A stretch of 64,000 nt of DNA, taken from contig CM073590.1 in the NCBI GenBank assembly GCA_037074705.1, forward strand, positions 219,076,746 to 219,140,745, in the 5' to 3' direction. Every line of letters starts with the position of its first letter. Within the stretch, counting starts at the first letter, position 1. Positions 11,690 through 24,732 of the stretch are shown here, piece after piece. Source of the DNA: Zhengitettix transpicula (lineage: Eukaryota; Arthropoda; Insecta; Orthoptera; Tetrigidae). A program made the translations under genes and the position numbers. Below the pieces are notes generated by a model, which was given only the letters and a program-made list of their open reading frames with translations, had not been told where the DNA came from and did not search any database.

Positions 11690-11830
11690 GAGTCGACTCG
11701 AATAGCTCAGTTGGTAAAGAGACCACGTATGCAGCGAGCGCAAGTTTCGAACTCGTTGTCCGGTCTGGTCAAGATTTTAATCTCCTTCAATAAAGGTTTT
11801 ATTTAAACTTGGAGTTTGAATTCAAGATTG
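11690..11830 (+). repeat. tRNA-derived SINE-like element
   Basis: An RNA polymerase III A-box-like tagctcagttgg (about 11704-11715) is followed about 40 bp later by a B-box-like gtttcgaactc. Acceptor-stem pairing for a true tRNA is not evident. The sequence then runs into an unrelated tail containing tctccttcaataaa (11781-11794), which is shared with a minus-strand fragment at 37818-37831. Head plus tail fits a tRNA-derived SINE rather than a functional tRNA gene. Confidence 0.5.
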
Positions 11831-11839
11831 AAATAATTT

Positions 11840-12727
11840 ACTAGTGTGTTTTATTTCGTCCATCATGATGTCCGCCAGTAATTACCGGAAGAAAATAGGA
11901 AATGGCATTGTTTAATCAACTAGTCAAATTTCTCGTACTTAACGTCGATTTTTCAATTTTTCAAAGAAATTGTGTCGCATAAAAATATCTGCGAAATGGT
12001 TTCCTCGTTTTTCTTTCATTGTAGAGAGTATCGCAATCATTTAGTTGAATAAGATGGTGATTTGGTGCCTTTTCGTCACAATTATGACGCGTTTAAAAAA
12101 TTGCTGAACAACTGTTGACGAAACATAGACCCACCACTAAACTCCAGAGGCGAAACAATAGTCCAAACAATGTGTTTCTGCAAGCAACTAGCTGCGAAAA
12201 AGGAAAAGGTGGTGGAATAGGCAATGAAGGCTTTTAGGAATGCATTGAGACATATATTTAGAACAAGGAGAAATTATAAATTAAAGGCTAATTTTTTGAG
12301 CAAAAATATAAAAATAAATCAAGGAGAAAAGGCCAAGAAAAAAGTTGTTTTTCCTCATGACGAAGTACGGAACCGCGCTTGAGCAGTTTCAATGGTGGAA
12401 ATCCTTGTCGAATACACCATATTATATATTTTTGACCCAGTCGACTTTTACTCTGCCTTCAAACCTCAAAAGAAATGGCTCTCCAGAAAGATACAATTAG
12501 GATAAATTTGTCACCGAAACAAACACCTACTATTTAACTTTAGCAATATTTGTAAATGTATGAATACAGCCGAATCAGTCAGATTTAGATAATTAGCAAA
12601 GAAAAATTAACATAAAATTTAGTCCTCAATCCCAGACTTTATCAAGTGTACATTGGAGGAAATTTAAAAATCAAAAAAAAAAATTATATTTAAACAATTG
12701 TCAAAAATTATTAAAAATTGAATAAAC
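11840..12727. other. Intergenic sequence, nothing recognised
   Basis: AT-rich DNA without a recognisable frame or repeat. It ends at the TA target of the mariner insertion. Confidence 0.5.
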
Positions 12728-12729
12728 TA

Positions 12730-13993
12730 CAGAGGGGCCCAAAAAAATGTATCCACTGGTTAACAGTCCATAACTTGCAAACCAATTGACGGAGTTGTCT
12801 CATTTTTGGTGAAAGTGTAGCTCTTAAAGTCCAACTTAAAGATATCACTGTAGGTGTTTGAAATGGTCACCATTAACATCCACACACAAACGATGTAACC
12901 GAACTTCAGCACGAACTACCGACTGCAACGTGTTCAGTTGGATATTTGCACATGAATGTAAGATGGATTCTCCAAGTTCATCCAATGTACGTGGCTTTTG
13001 TCGATAAACGACGTCGTTCAGAGTCCCCCACAGGTAAAAGTCCAGAGGAGTTAAGTCTGGGGAACGTGGTGGCTACCATACAGCACCTCTACGGCCTATC
13101 CATCTTTCTGGTAGATTTTTGTCGAGATAAGCCCTAACACGATTGTGGTAGTGGGCTGGGGCACCATCTTGTTGAAAGTAAAATCTTTCGTCTCCATACG
13201 AGTCTTGGATGACAGGATGGTTAGATGGCATGTTTGAAGCTTCTGAAGGTACAACTCACCGGTAACTGTACCGTCAAAGAAGAATGGCCCAGGTAAGACA
13301 ACCCACACCACACATTTACTCCTGGACTTTGTCTACATGGACGTTTGGATGCAATTGTGGCGATTTACTGTACCATTGAGTTTGAACTGTGCCTCATCAG
13401 ACCACACAATCATCTCTGCAAACTCTTCATCGATGCGCACTATGTTATTAAACGACTCGCTGTACTCCATCTGGATCGTCCTCGTTCATTGCGTTCCACT
13501 TTGCTGAACACTTGAGCGACTCACTCCAGTTTCACGGACACACAGATTTCTTTGGTGTGCGGGTGAATTGTTGTAACACAAGATGGGAGCTGTTATTGTT
13601 ACATGTCGTCCAGATCGTTGTTTGTGTACATCTTTAACACAGCCTTCGGCTTCAAAATTGTCTCGAATGCGACAAATCGTTAAACGTGTCGGTGGCTCTG
13701 TTTGATACACATTTCGCCATTGCCGTTGAACCTCATTAATGTTTTCGTACTTACAGACTTCCTGTCATCAAATGTAAGCCTTACGCCAGCCATGTTTACT
13801 CGAGTAACAGGGTACAACTAACAATAAAACACTGGCGACTGTCATCTGACAAAACCAAACAACGCAATGAAACGCTTGTGTGGCGATTGGCGGAACTACA
13901 AACTATTACACTACGAAAAATGAGACAACTTCGTCAATAAGTTTGCAAGTTATGGACTGTTAACCAGTGGATACATTTTTTTGGGCCCCTCTG
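12730..13993 (-). mobile_element. Complete mariner (Tc1/mariner superfamily) element
   Basis: The 1,264 bp element has near-perfect terminal inverted repeats of about 50 bp: 12730 onward starts cagaggggcccaaaaaaatg, and the complement ends at 13993. It is flanked by TA on both sides (12728-12729 and 13994-13995), the invariant mariner target duplication. The body is one transposase pseudogene on the minus strand. Both ends are intact, so the insertion is structurally whole but coding-dead. Confidence 0.92.
12845..13793 (-). pseudogene. Mariner-family transposase pseudogene (DD41D type)
   Basis: The transposase would cut and paste the surrounding element through an RNase-H-fold DDE/D domain. 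The start codon at 13793-13791 begins MAGVRLTFDD; the stop is at 12847-12845. Family motifs seen, scattered over shifted frames: an N-terminal helix-turn-helix part with RLTICRIRDNFE and HKQRSGRHV; the first catalytic Asp in VWSDEAQF (codon 13398-13396); GPFFFDGTVTGELYL; the second Asp in QQDGAPAHYH (13168-13166); and the third Asp in SPDLTPLDFYLWG (13042-13040). The last two Asp are separated by 41 residues. I recall DD41D as the signature of the rosa-like group. An in-frame TAG (13075-13073) interrupts WWPPRSP. The first two Asp codons are 230 bp apart, so at least one frameshift lies between them. A further frameshift occurs near residue 20. It cannot make active protein. Confidence 0.88.
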
Positions 13994-13995
13994 TA

Positions 13996-15246
13996 TATTA
14001 ACTTACAATTCCCCCCCCCCCATACATTACAAAAATTCTTATATAATTATTTAGCAAATATTTATGTAGTGTAAATAATTTTCTTCATAGAATTTTGAAG
14101 TTATACAATGGCCGTTTTAACCTAAATGAGCATAACAATGAATATAAGTAACAATAAAATATTTATTTTAATTATCAAATGGTCGTTTAGAATCATACAG
14201 TATCATAATTGTTTTTAAATTATTAGTATAATTTTTCTCAGTAATAGCCTAATTATTTGATCTTGTGTAAAACATTTTATCCATCATCCATGAAAAATGC
14301 CTGAATTCTTTTTTTAAAAAAATTATTAATTTACCAATTCAAACTATGGTTATTTAAATATATGTTTTAATTAAATTATATCGAAATGATAATCGTTTGA
14401 AATGTATAATCTCAATGATTTTATATTAATAAAAAAATGACCCGTTAAGGAGTTTAAATTATAACCGAAGGCGTATTGCGTAAAGGAAGATCAATTCTTT
14501 TTGTGAGGAGTGTACAAGGAGTGTACAAGTGGGCAATTGTTGAGAATGACGGTATTTTATTATCATAAATATATCTGGAACACGTAATTATCGCCATAAT
14601 AGTTAAGTATTACGTGCGTAATCGTGATTCTAACTATAGAGGATGAGACGTTCACAGTGCATTCTGATGATAAAACCAAGATAAATGCGGAGCAATTTTG
14701 TCTGAGGATTGCCTTAGGAATATTTGGATGAAGTGAAAGGAATCAGTGACTAAGAAGCGAGCATCGCGTGCAACAGGTGTAATACGTCGATCGCGGAAAA
14801 GAAGGTTCCAGAATTTAATATTCTTACGTGGAAAATTTATTTATTAAAGATGCACCATATGAATACAAAGTATAATTTTATCCAGCAACACTCCATCGAA
14901 TGATAATAAAAAACAATACGAAATATTTTATGATCCTTGCGGAAAATGTAAGTTAATTTTCGTTACATATTAGTGACTCCAAAATGGCGTCCATTTGTTT
15001 ACATTGTGAATCTAGGTAAGAATTTCATAAATTTTAATCTTTCGTAATGTCTGAAAACTGAGGAACAATTATATACTCAAGGAGTATATTTAAGAAGAAA
15101 TTCAGAGGTATGATTGTTGGGACTGTTGTCAATGTATTTTATAGCACTATCAGTCGGAAGCATGTACGGAACTACGAACAGTTATATTTAGTTTACGCCA
15201 CTTCTTGACTAAATATTAATATAGAATTAAATACTTTTTCGGGTTT
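13996..15246. other. AT-rich intergenic sequence with a C-tract
   Basis: An 11-base C run lies at about 14009-14019, beside the mariner. The stretch 14460-14790 is slightly GC-richer and has ggagtgtacaa twice in tandem (about 14507-14529) and several TAAT cores. It is too weak to call an enhancer. No gene is recognised. Confidence 0.5.
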
Positions 15247-15290
15247 ATAAAAATAAATACCCGGGAAACGCTGGCCACCCAGCTAGTTAT
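15247..15290 (-). repeat. Family-D repeat fragment
   Basis: On the minus strand it reads ctagctgggtggccagcg then tttcccgggtattta. This matches the start of the family-D repeat at 58307 and 30778. Only this end is present. The family resembles LINE 3' sequence but is not assigned. Confidence 0.45.
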
Positions 15291-17879
15291 AGATAAAAAC
15301 TAGTTCGAGTTGTAAGGAGCTAAAAGTAACATAAAATAGAGAGAGAAAAAATATAGTTTTATCCAAGGCAACGAAAGATCAACGTTCCGCCTATCAGTGT
15401 TCTACCTACCGGAAAACGCCCCTTTATCGTCTAATATCGTCTTCAGAAGGAAAGTAGAACCAGAACAACCCATTAACTATGTAGTTGTTTTCGGTCGAGA
15501 GAATCCCAAAGGTTTTAATTACAGCAAAAAGATGTAGCCAACTGTAATGGCTACTAACGGACTCTGATGTACACATCCTTTAAGAAAGGTCATATAATAA
15601 AATATTGAGAACGTTTAAATATAATTTTAAACGAACGGCAAGATTATTTGAAATTATCGAAATTTTGTTAGTATTAAAAATGCATTAGACTTAATTTGAG
15701 TGATGTTATAATAACAAAATGAATGATCAAACTTAAATGTTTTCATTCAATTAATATATTACGCAAGATACTCAAATAATAGACAAGAACTTGAAACATT
15801 GGGAATGGAAAATATTAAGCGTTAAGAATAAATATTTCTATATTCACATTATGAATGAGATATAGTCTTAAATTGTTGTTTCATGATATAGAGAGAAAGA
15901 AAACATTGTAACGAATCCCTAGTTTGCGGAAATTGGAAGCCTATTAAATTGCTTAAGAAATTAATCTCCAAGTAGTTTCGCATCTGGCCGGTAGATTCGC
16001 ATCTGTCTAGAGATCCGTTGAGATAGTTTCTATGGTGGGCGCTAGGATGCAGTACCGACCAGTTTAAAACAAGGAATCAAAAAGTATATTTTAAATGTAA
16101 GTTTATAATTTTTTTATTTTTGCAGCATGGACATAATGTTTTATTTATATATATATTAAAAAGCAAATATTATCAGTTAAACCGAATTTAAAGCGAATGC
16201 TGCTTTATACAATTGTTACTTCAAGATTGAGTATTTTATGAAATTAAATAAATAAGTGTATCTTCATTTTCGTAAAACGTGTATGAAAATAGATAATTAA
16301 AAGTACAAAATATATAGTTAATTACAGTAAATAAATTAAATCAGTAGAGATGTGATGTAATATAATTATGACGCTGTAAAAAAAATGACTAGATTCAATT
16401 CTAGTAATAATGGTGAAACATAAATTCACCCTTTCTCATTCTTCTGAAAATAATTAAGTATAGCAGCCAATTAAGCAGCTTTTAATCACCAACAGTGAAT
16501 ATCATTAATCTATTTTATTACCAAAATTTGTTCAACGATTTTTGAATTGCGTTTCCTGTTTCGAAGAATCCAAATTTTATATGCATAACATTTTAACAAT
16601 CACAAAGTACTTATTATTATTAGTAATTAAAAAAGCGTTCGTTTATTTGACATTATCATTTTGTAAAACATTTAATATAGATATAAAATACAGTATTAAT
16701 TCCAAAACAAAGTAGATTGACACCTTAGAACAAAACGCTCAGGTTGGAAAAAGTTTAATTGATTAATGTTACACTGTAAAAATTATATTTTGTTACTTGT
16801 ATAGTAACCAAGGTAATCCTAGATTAGATATACTGTCTGATATGTTATTTAAAAATATAATTGATTTATATTTTTTTATAATTTTTATAGCCACCGTGTC
16901 TCATTGCTGGGAATTTTGTGACGAATTGAAAAGAGCCGTATTACTTTTAGAATAGAATTTAAAATTGATAATGTGGTTTATATACTAGCTTTTAAATGAG
17001 TATTTGTAATATCCAATATAAATGTGAAAATGTATATAAATGTAAAATATTTATGTGTAAAAAAAACAAAAATAAAATTATAAACGGTCATAAGGAGAAT
17101 TTTATGCTAATATTCTAAGACAATTACATTTTTAAATACTATATCACTGAAACTATCTAAATTAATATTATGATTACCATACAAATAAATTTCAGTTTTA
17201 CAGTATACCACTAATAATTTAAAAGTATTGCAGATCTGCGGCCATTGCAATATTAAATACACTTCGAAGGCTTGTGTAGTTAAAATGTTCAAAATTATTT
17301 GTATTCTAAAATTAAATCTTTTATACTTATATACGAAAGTATTTTAATATAAATATGTTTTTGACATATTAAATTCAAATTAGTAGGTCATGGCCAACGT
17401 TCAGAGTATATATTTAGAAATATTGATGGTTTCATGGAAGTTGATAGAAGAGCTATAAATTTTTTCATTTATTCATTTGTTATTCAAATTTAATATTTAT
17501 AACATAAAAAAGTTGATGCTTTAATAATATAATGTCTGAGGAGTAGCCTAAAACGAAGGGAAGAAATGCTACCTAGAATCTTAACTACTTTTTCATGCAT
17601 AACCTTTAATACTTTCTAAACAAATATTATATCTCTTAGCCATTTTGTACTAATGAGCCTAAAATATTTTATAGAATTATAGTAATAGTTAATTTTCTAA
17701 AGATTAATTTTTTACCTAATGCGTATAGAATTATTTTGCATTCTGTAAGTAATATAGTATTGTTAAAGAAGTTTTATTTTCATTATAATTACTATATAGT
17801 ACTTTTAGGTATGTTGGACATGAAATTCGTGTTCCTTATTTTTAGTTGTGATTGTGATAAATTGTAATTGTTACGAATT
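15291..17879. other. AT-rich intergenic sequence
   Basis: Very AT-rich from about 16 kb on, with no recognisable frame or repeat. A direct repeat of ttcgcatctg lies near 15977 and 15996 in a slightly GC-richer patch. Confidence 0.55.
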
Positions 17880-17945
17880 GTAACATGCAATAATTATAAT
17901 TAATTTGATTTAATGACGGATCCTAATGGAATAAATAAATTAAAT
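17880..17945 (+). repeat. Family-F retrotransposon 3' tail (copy 2)
   Basis: Contains taatgacggatcctaatgga followed by ataaataaattaaat, the diagnostic end of family F, preceded by the same kind of T/A-rich leader. Diverged from copy 1. Confidence 0.35.
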
Positions 17946-19282
17946 AAAACCAAAAATTGTATTAATAAATAATAACAATAAAAAATACTGTGTAAAAATA
18001 TTATATTATAAATTCTGAGCGTTTTTGGAAATTTTTCTTCGTCACATTTCACTTATTAAAACTTAAGTGAAATCAGAATTAAGATTGTTACAAAATAATT
18101 TAAATTTTTGTATTAAATCACATTTTACAGATTTTTTATTCCTTTCACTATCCATGAATTTATGTTTAAATATCAATCAATTTCAATTTTAATGAGAAAG
18201 AATATGATACCAGCAATTTTAGTTGAGTCGCTATATATTTTACGTTTACATGACCAAACGTTTGTGCATAATCTGTCTTCATGATTTTATCAGCGAATAA
18301 ATTTTTGATAAGTATAATGTGATTAAAACCTTTCAATATATTTCTCAGTAATTTGCGCTCAGTAGTTTTAACTTGACAAATGAAGGAATCTGAAATTAAA
18401 AATGATAGAAAACGTTATTACAATAACGTTCACCTTAATCAGTCCTGATACTAGAGACTAAACTATATTATTATTTTTAATTAAGAAAGACCTAAAACAA
18501 ACCTGCTAGCCATATTTGTGATTGTAAAGTGAAAATATGTGAATAATGAAATAAATTAAAAACAAACCATTTTGTTCAAGAAATTAGCGAAGGCTAATGA
18601 AACGTAAAACACTTAAAATATCCTGTACCCAATCGCTTCTCAAAAATAATCTCATAAATAAAAAAAAACTAATGTTTATTTTTTTATTGAAGAATACACG
18701 TGTTCAACTTTGTGATTCACTATGCTACATACATACAATATGATTATTATAAGTATTTAATAGACTGCCTGCTTCTATAAAAGTTATATTCTTTTTTTTA
18801 AGTTTATAATAACAAAGTAATATGAATAAGTGATTACGGAACAAATTAAAATTTTTGTAGTTCCTAATACCAAAAACTTTACCGCCTTTAAATGGACGGT
18901 AGAAGAATTGTGTTCCTTTGGACTTACATTTGCTGTTACAGTGTCATATAAAAAGATAAAGGTTCGGCCATATAAAAAAATTAGACATTTTAATTAAAAT
19001 ATGTTTATAATATATTAAAATAATTAAAATTATTACTACTACTGCGTTGACAACTTTTTCTCATGGTTGTGGTAGGTAATTGCGAACATTGATAATTATG
19101 CATTACATGAAAATTGAATAAAGTAGGAAGAAAAAAATTGAGAATCCTGAAATAGTTACATGACGTTTCTGCTCTCGTGTCCTCTAATGTTGGTGGAGGT
19201 TGAACTTTCATACTGCGTTGTCGGTTGACTCCCAAAAATATAGTCTTCCACACCTTCTTCTTTTTCTCCTGTGACTACAGCT
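17946..19282. other. AT-rich intergenic sequence
   Basis: No gene or repeat copy is recognised. Confidence 0.55.
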
Positions 19283-19390
19283 CGGGAAACCCTTGGCTAC
19301 CTTGTTCTACCTTTCCGCATCCCCCCTTTCAGTCCCTTTCCTATGCTATACGAGGAGAGTGGCCACTACGTGGATAACCCTATACGTATC
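19283..19390 (+). repeat. Family-C retroposon fragment
   Basis: Carries acccttggctacctt, ctttccgcatcccccctttc and cctatgcta in the family-C order, then diverges at the gagttgccc block. No poly(A) remains, so this is an old copy. The 113-codon frame overlapping it (19271-19612) is a by-product. Confidence 0.6.
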
Positions 19391-20906
19391 TTGCCTACAC
19401 ACTTATTCTTCTCCTTGGGATGTGAAATATATGCATCCCATACTTCGCCCCCAACGTTGATAAAAAAAACAGCAATAAATTGTCCTTTACGTAAGTCGTG
19501 CACACAAGCTAACATGACAGCTCAGTACGCACGTGTGCAAAAATTGAGTTGGACCTCTGAAATCCTTGCCGACTTGCAAGGAAAAAACTCCCTCTACGCT
19601 GAAATTGTGTGAATTTTCTCTCTAGTACGCCACTAGTATTTTGGTAAGAATTTCATTATACTTACAACTTTGCTTACTTTTTAACAACTTCGATTTAATA
19701 AGTGATGTAATTTTTTAAAAAATATATAAGTGATTCACAGACGAAAAGAAAATAAATGTATAAAATATTAATTATTTGACCAAAAAGACAGAATTATTAG
19801 TTTTATTGAGGTATTCATTATCTTGAATTGCAGTGTTATGATATACATTGCTGAAAACTCATCATCATGGTTTCATAAATAATACGTGTTCTATGTAGTA
19901 GTCTAAAACCATACCAACGTTGATATGTTACTGTGAAAAGTCAAAGAGTGTTCATAAATAGAATATTACTTCTATTTTAAGGATTAAATATGAGAAAATA
20001 GTATTGAAATTATTGATATATCTGGAAAAAATTTCAATGAGCTGCATTCACAGAGAAGCTTTTTATTTCAAGCAGTTATCAAGACGCAATAATAATACAT
20101 GTTTCAAGTAAAATGTTTCTAATTTTTTTTAGTTCTAGAACACTGTAAAACATATTTTTATTTTCATGATTTAGTAAGTGTTCTTAGGAGATATACAGTG
20201 AAATTATGCAAGTTCATTAAAATTTTATAACAGTCGATTGGCGTTAGTATAAATATATCAGTTTATGATAAAGTGACAGTCTAGCAATTACGTTGTATAC
20301 AACTCTGTTATTAGTACATATTCATGGATAATGAAAAATTAATAAGTAATATATATTTATTCAATTTCATTTGCCAATTTGAAATAATAATGGCAGCTGA
20401 AATGAAACTGAAAAAATATAATTTATAAAAACTGGAATTAGTCATTTTCAGAAGAAAACACCAAATCGATTCTCCGACTTCCGTGAGGCTAATATCTGAT
20501 AATAAACATATTTAAGATGTTATTATGTTGGCTTCATCATAATGTTTTCCTAATCCTAGTCTCTTTTCTAAAATAAAGAAGTGAAATGTTTACCCTTTAT
20601 TTATATGTTAGTTCTCGTAAATTTAACAAAAGAATTTCAAACCGCACTTCAATGCTGTCAAAAAATATTATCCATTCGAAATGTCTAAATTAAGTACGTA
20701 ATAGTCACATACAAATGTTCATTCAATATGTTCGTGTGAGAAACGGTCTTAAAATTTGGGAGAAGAGTTAATTGACGAATAATGACTTAATATCTAATGT
20801 CATTAATAATGAAGTGCTGATTTGCATTAAATAAATATTCGACATTCAGATCAACCGCTTCATTTGGTTGCTATGCGTCTGTTGACCTGAGTACTTTAAG
20901 TGGTCC
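19391..20906. other. AT-rich intergenic sequence
   Basis: No gene or known repeat is recognised. The first 220 bp are somewhat GC-richer, without a domain. Confidence 0.5.
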
Positions 20907-20967
20907 TATTGAAGGGGAGTTGCCCAGCGTGGATTACCCTCATGTAGCCTGTTGCCCTAAAAAAAAA
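20907..20967 (+). repeat. Family-C 3' end with poly(A)
   Basis: Holds aaggggagttgcccagcg, then accctcatgtagcctgttgc and a nine-A tail (20959-20967). Only the last 60 bp of the element are present. It is immediately followed by a family-C copy in the opposite direction. Confidence 0.7.
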
Positions 20968-20973
20968 CTTAGT

Positions 20974-21153
20974 GGCAACTCCCCTCTAATAGCATAGGAA
21001 AGGGATTTGAAAGGGGGGATGCGGAAGGGTAGAGGAAAGTAGCCAAGGGTTAACTAGGGCCCCGCGGGCTATGGTTTAAAAATCCTACCCGACAATTCGC
21101 TTAAAAGTGATGCAGGGAAAACCCTAGAAAAACCTGCATCAGGTACGTCGGGC
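20974..21153 (-). repeat. Family-C fragment, opposite orientation
   Basis: Reads ggcaactcccctctaatagc onward through the gccaagggttaactagggcc and aaacctgcatcagg blocks, so it is the family-C tail on the minus strand. Its poly(A) end is missing where it abuts the plus-strand fragment. Confidence 0.7.
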
Positions 21154-21297
21154 TTTTTTTACTTTATTTTTTATTTTATTTTTTTATTATTTTTTTAGGG
21201 CATCAGGCTACATCCCCAAAGGTAGCCCCTTCGTATCTCTCCTACAAGGTTCTGTTCTGCCTGCGAGAGAATATCCCGCGCAGTTTTTCCACTTACG
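21154..21297 (-). repeat. Family-C copy with internal deletion
   Basis: A T-rich run (21154-21196, poly(A) on the minus strand) is followed by agggcatcaggctacat. This is fused directly to ccccaaaggtagcc and ctgcgagaga, which lie far apart in the complete copy at 3488-4022. About 400 bp of the middle is therefore missing. This copy also supports the 5' boundary hairpin seen in the complete element. Confidence 0.65.
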
Positions 21298-22884
21298 TTC
21301 CATTTCTTGAACTTTCCGTCGTTTTTCAACTGCCAGTCCGCTTACTCCAGATGTGCACAGAAATAAAATGCAATGAAATATTTAAACTTATCTGTATATA
21401 ATCAGGATTGTCTGAAAACATACACTGAAACCTGATCGTATATGGCGCGCAGTCATATATTTTATTCTTTATGGAAGCTACGTCTCTAAGAGGAAATGTT
21501 GACATTGACAACAGAAAAACTGTCTTAATGTATCAATTTCATGCGATTTATATCTCAATTTAGTGAATGCAAATGTCGAGATATTGTCTGGCCGAATTTA
21601 ATTATTCTTGGCCTACATGAGTGATCATGCAAACATTTGCCCTGTTTTTTACTCTTAATATGATTCATTTATTCCAGTAGTTCTCGGTATAGATACGTAA
21701 TTACATAAAATTACAAAATAATTATTAAAAGCTACAAAATAGCAATTAGATGTTTGTGTGTACATAACTAAAGATCAGGACACTCAAGTTTGCTTGGCCA
21801 ACGCGAATAAAAAACAATATATTAAAATTATACGATTCGGTAATGTTACTAATATTTACAATGTGAACACAGATTTAAAAAATGAACTCTCTAAAATAAA
21901 TAATTACACAACTAACTATCACAAATCAATAAATATAGAATTATACAACACACGGGAATAAACACAAAACCTGGCTCACGCACTCTAGGAAGAAACGAGA
22001 ACACAAACGACGGTCGTCTCTTCAAGGAACTGAACGACGTAGAATCTGCCCTTCAGACAAACAAATAAAAGGGCAGAAAAAGATAAACGCAAAGTAAGCA
22101 ATTAAATAGATTATAGAGCAACACATTCAACTGTTTTTTTGCAGTAATTATTTTTTTAATTATTACGGGAACGATCAAGAAATAACTATAATGTACTTTC
22201 CGAAAACTATTCTTACATTTAATGTACCTCATCCTTGACCACAAACAGTTTTCCTTGTTGTTCGAAATGTAGAAATATTTTCTACTTTCCTTTTTACATA
22301 CATTTTTTCTAAGCGTTGATAATTTCTTTCACTTTCACTCAGATTTTGATTGAATCCTCTCGTTAATTTTTTGCTGACCCTATTCCTTGTGGATTTTCTA
22401 CATAACATCCTTCTTTCCCAGAAATATATTACTTCAATTATTCCCATAACATTACTTCACCATTTCCAATTATAAACTTTTATACATTGTAGTAATGGAT
22501 ATAATAATTGTCTGGTCAATAAATATCATAAACGACTACGGAAATATACGGCATACATTTTCTCAATTAATGTTTTTTTTCTACAATATATATTTTTTGT
22601 GAGTAATCCGGTATATCGATTTAGATATTTTGTCAGAAAACCCGTTATAGATGATAGATAGATTTTTGGTTTTTAATACTAAATTAACATGGAAGAGACT
22701 TTTTTTTCATGTAAAATTCGTTTATATCGAGATTAATAATTGAAATTAAGAAATCCTGTGTCTTACTCATTTAATTACCCAGTTTGAGTGCGTATAGAAA
22801 AGTCACCATTTGTAGAGCTAATTAAATTATTTATATAATGAATTCACGTTTTTATTGTTGCATTAGGATCATTATTGACTTTAA
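21298..22884. other. AT-rich intergenic sequence
   Basis: Apart from a family-F tail on the minus strand at 21664-21720, nothing is recognised. Open frames at 21326-22447 (up to 72 codons) lack any family signature. Confidence 0.5.
21664..21720 (-). repeat. Family-F retrotransposon 3' tail (copy 3)
   Basis: On the minus strand it has ttgtaattttatgtaa, then tacgtatctataccgagaac and tactggaataaatga, matching the family-F order with several substitutions. Confidence 0.35.
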
Positions 22885-23330
22885 TAACGTAAATGAAACC
22901 TGTCAAGTCTCACACGTTGAAGCGTCGTATCAGTGTTCCTGGCTGGTTGGAACGTGTTTCGAGCGCAAGATGTAGGTCAGCGCTGAAGGCTTTTAGAACA
23001 TGCATGTCGTAAATTGTGTCAGCTTTGCTGTGAGGGAGGACGAGGGTCTCGTGGCAATTTACAGGCACACTTATTAAGGCGCCCTCTATATCATCTTTGC
23101 TCCCAAGGCGTCGGCCAAAGTAAATCATCACGAGACGTGTAATTTATTGACGGCATCAAGTTGCAGCAACCGTAATGGATTCCATAATCTGACTGCAAAT
23201 TCATCTCACTTCAGCGCTCGACCTGATTTCCCTTCGAATGGAGATTCCTCTGGGTCCATAAAATTACGTCAACCGCTGACGAAATTAATCACGTCCGCGC
23301 TTAACCGTATCTCACAAGAAATTAATGTCA
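22885..23330. promoter_or_regulatory. Candidate regulatory / conserved non-coding island 3
   Basis: GC- and CpG-richer block between AT-rich flanks, with no transposon ends. It includes a cacttattaaggcgccctc segment and two frames of about 75 codons (one per strand) that show no domain. Its composition resembles islands 1 and 2. Function is inferred only. Confidence 0.3.
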
Positions 23331-24685
23331 TTCAAGTATTCTCTCGTAACGAGAGACGAACTCAGTTATTGATTTAATAATTCAATTCAATATTTATCAT
23401 ATGCACCATCTGCAAATAAGTACGGAGCGTCTTCAGTATACTCTTTAAAATTAATTTAGTTGTCCTACAAACTAGAAAATCATTATTTCCCGTATAAACA
23501 TGCAATGGAAACAGTTGATACCTAATCGCATAAAGCTAAGGACGACGAATAGCATCATAATCGTACTGAATGTGTCATTGGAACCTTATTCTGTTAAGGA
23601 TAATTATGAAAGTATTCTTGAACAATTTTACTATGGTTATCACAAGATAATTTATCTTAAATTACATTACTATATATTTGATTCAACATTTATGAACTAA
23701 GAATTAATGTAATCAAAATATTTCAAATTTCTATTTAACAAAAGTCTTTAGATATTGGAAATATTTTATAGGAATGCTTTTTATTAACTGTTAAAAATCT
23801 TACACCCCATGATTAATCCCTCACAAATTAATCCACTTGAATTCAATTTTAATGATTGAAGAAGCTATCGGATTAAGCCTTCCTCGTGATTTCAGATTAT
23901 AAGGGTTTTTAAGGTTGAACCATAAAACTTTAATATACGATATGTAATTAAATTATCCAGTCAAATTTATAAAAATAGATTTTACTGACCATATTTTTAT
24001 TACAATTTCAAAGAATCAAATTCAACCTTAAAAAATATTATAATTAGTCATCATGTAGTTGATTATCGCTTAAGGCAAATGCTTCTTCGACTATTTATAC
24101 AGAATAAATTATTGAAATAAATACAGGTGTTTAAATTGGTGACATATTAAACCTAAGACGTAAGATTTATTAAACAATAAATTATTTAAATTAAATAATG
24201 AAGTTGAATGGGAAATTAATTGGAATTTCAGATTTATCATAACTAACAACGTTTTTTATTATATTTAAGCAACAACATTCGAACTTAAACAAATTTAATT
24301 AAACATCAGCGGAGAGGATTTATTTAAAAATACCTTTCACGCTTAAATTTCCATTTTTTAAAATACATAATGACGTTCCAACGTAGACGAACTTGCTTAC
24401 AGGAATTATTTTGATATTTACACTATATGTTAGTCAACGGAGGCTGTTGAGGGCTGTTTTAGCACCTTACACTCGCATTAAACTCAAACGTAAGTAAAAA
24501 GCGGTGATACTAACATGGATTATTATTAAATAAATAAACATCAGTAAGGAAAAATAATTTATTAATGTAAAATTAAACAATAATTTATCCCTTATTTTGT
24601 GACCTCATCAGGTTCAAGTTTTAAAAAAATTGATAGACAGGCCGAAATTTTGGCCACGGCAGTCAGCATAGAATGACCTGAATAT

Positions 24686-24732
<47 letters not shown>

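Noticed and set aside
11704..11760. True tRNA gene
   Set aside because: A- and B-box-like motifs are present, but the arms do not fold convincingly into a cloverleaf and a SINE-type tail follows.
12946..13137. 63-codon plus-strand frame
   Set aside because: It is the antisense shadow of the mariner transposase DDE region.
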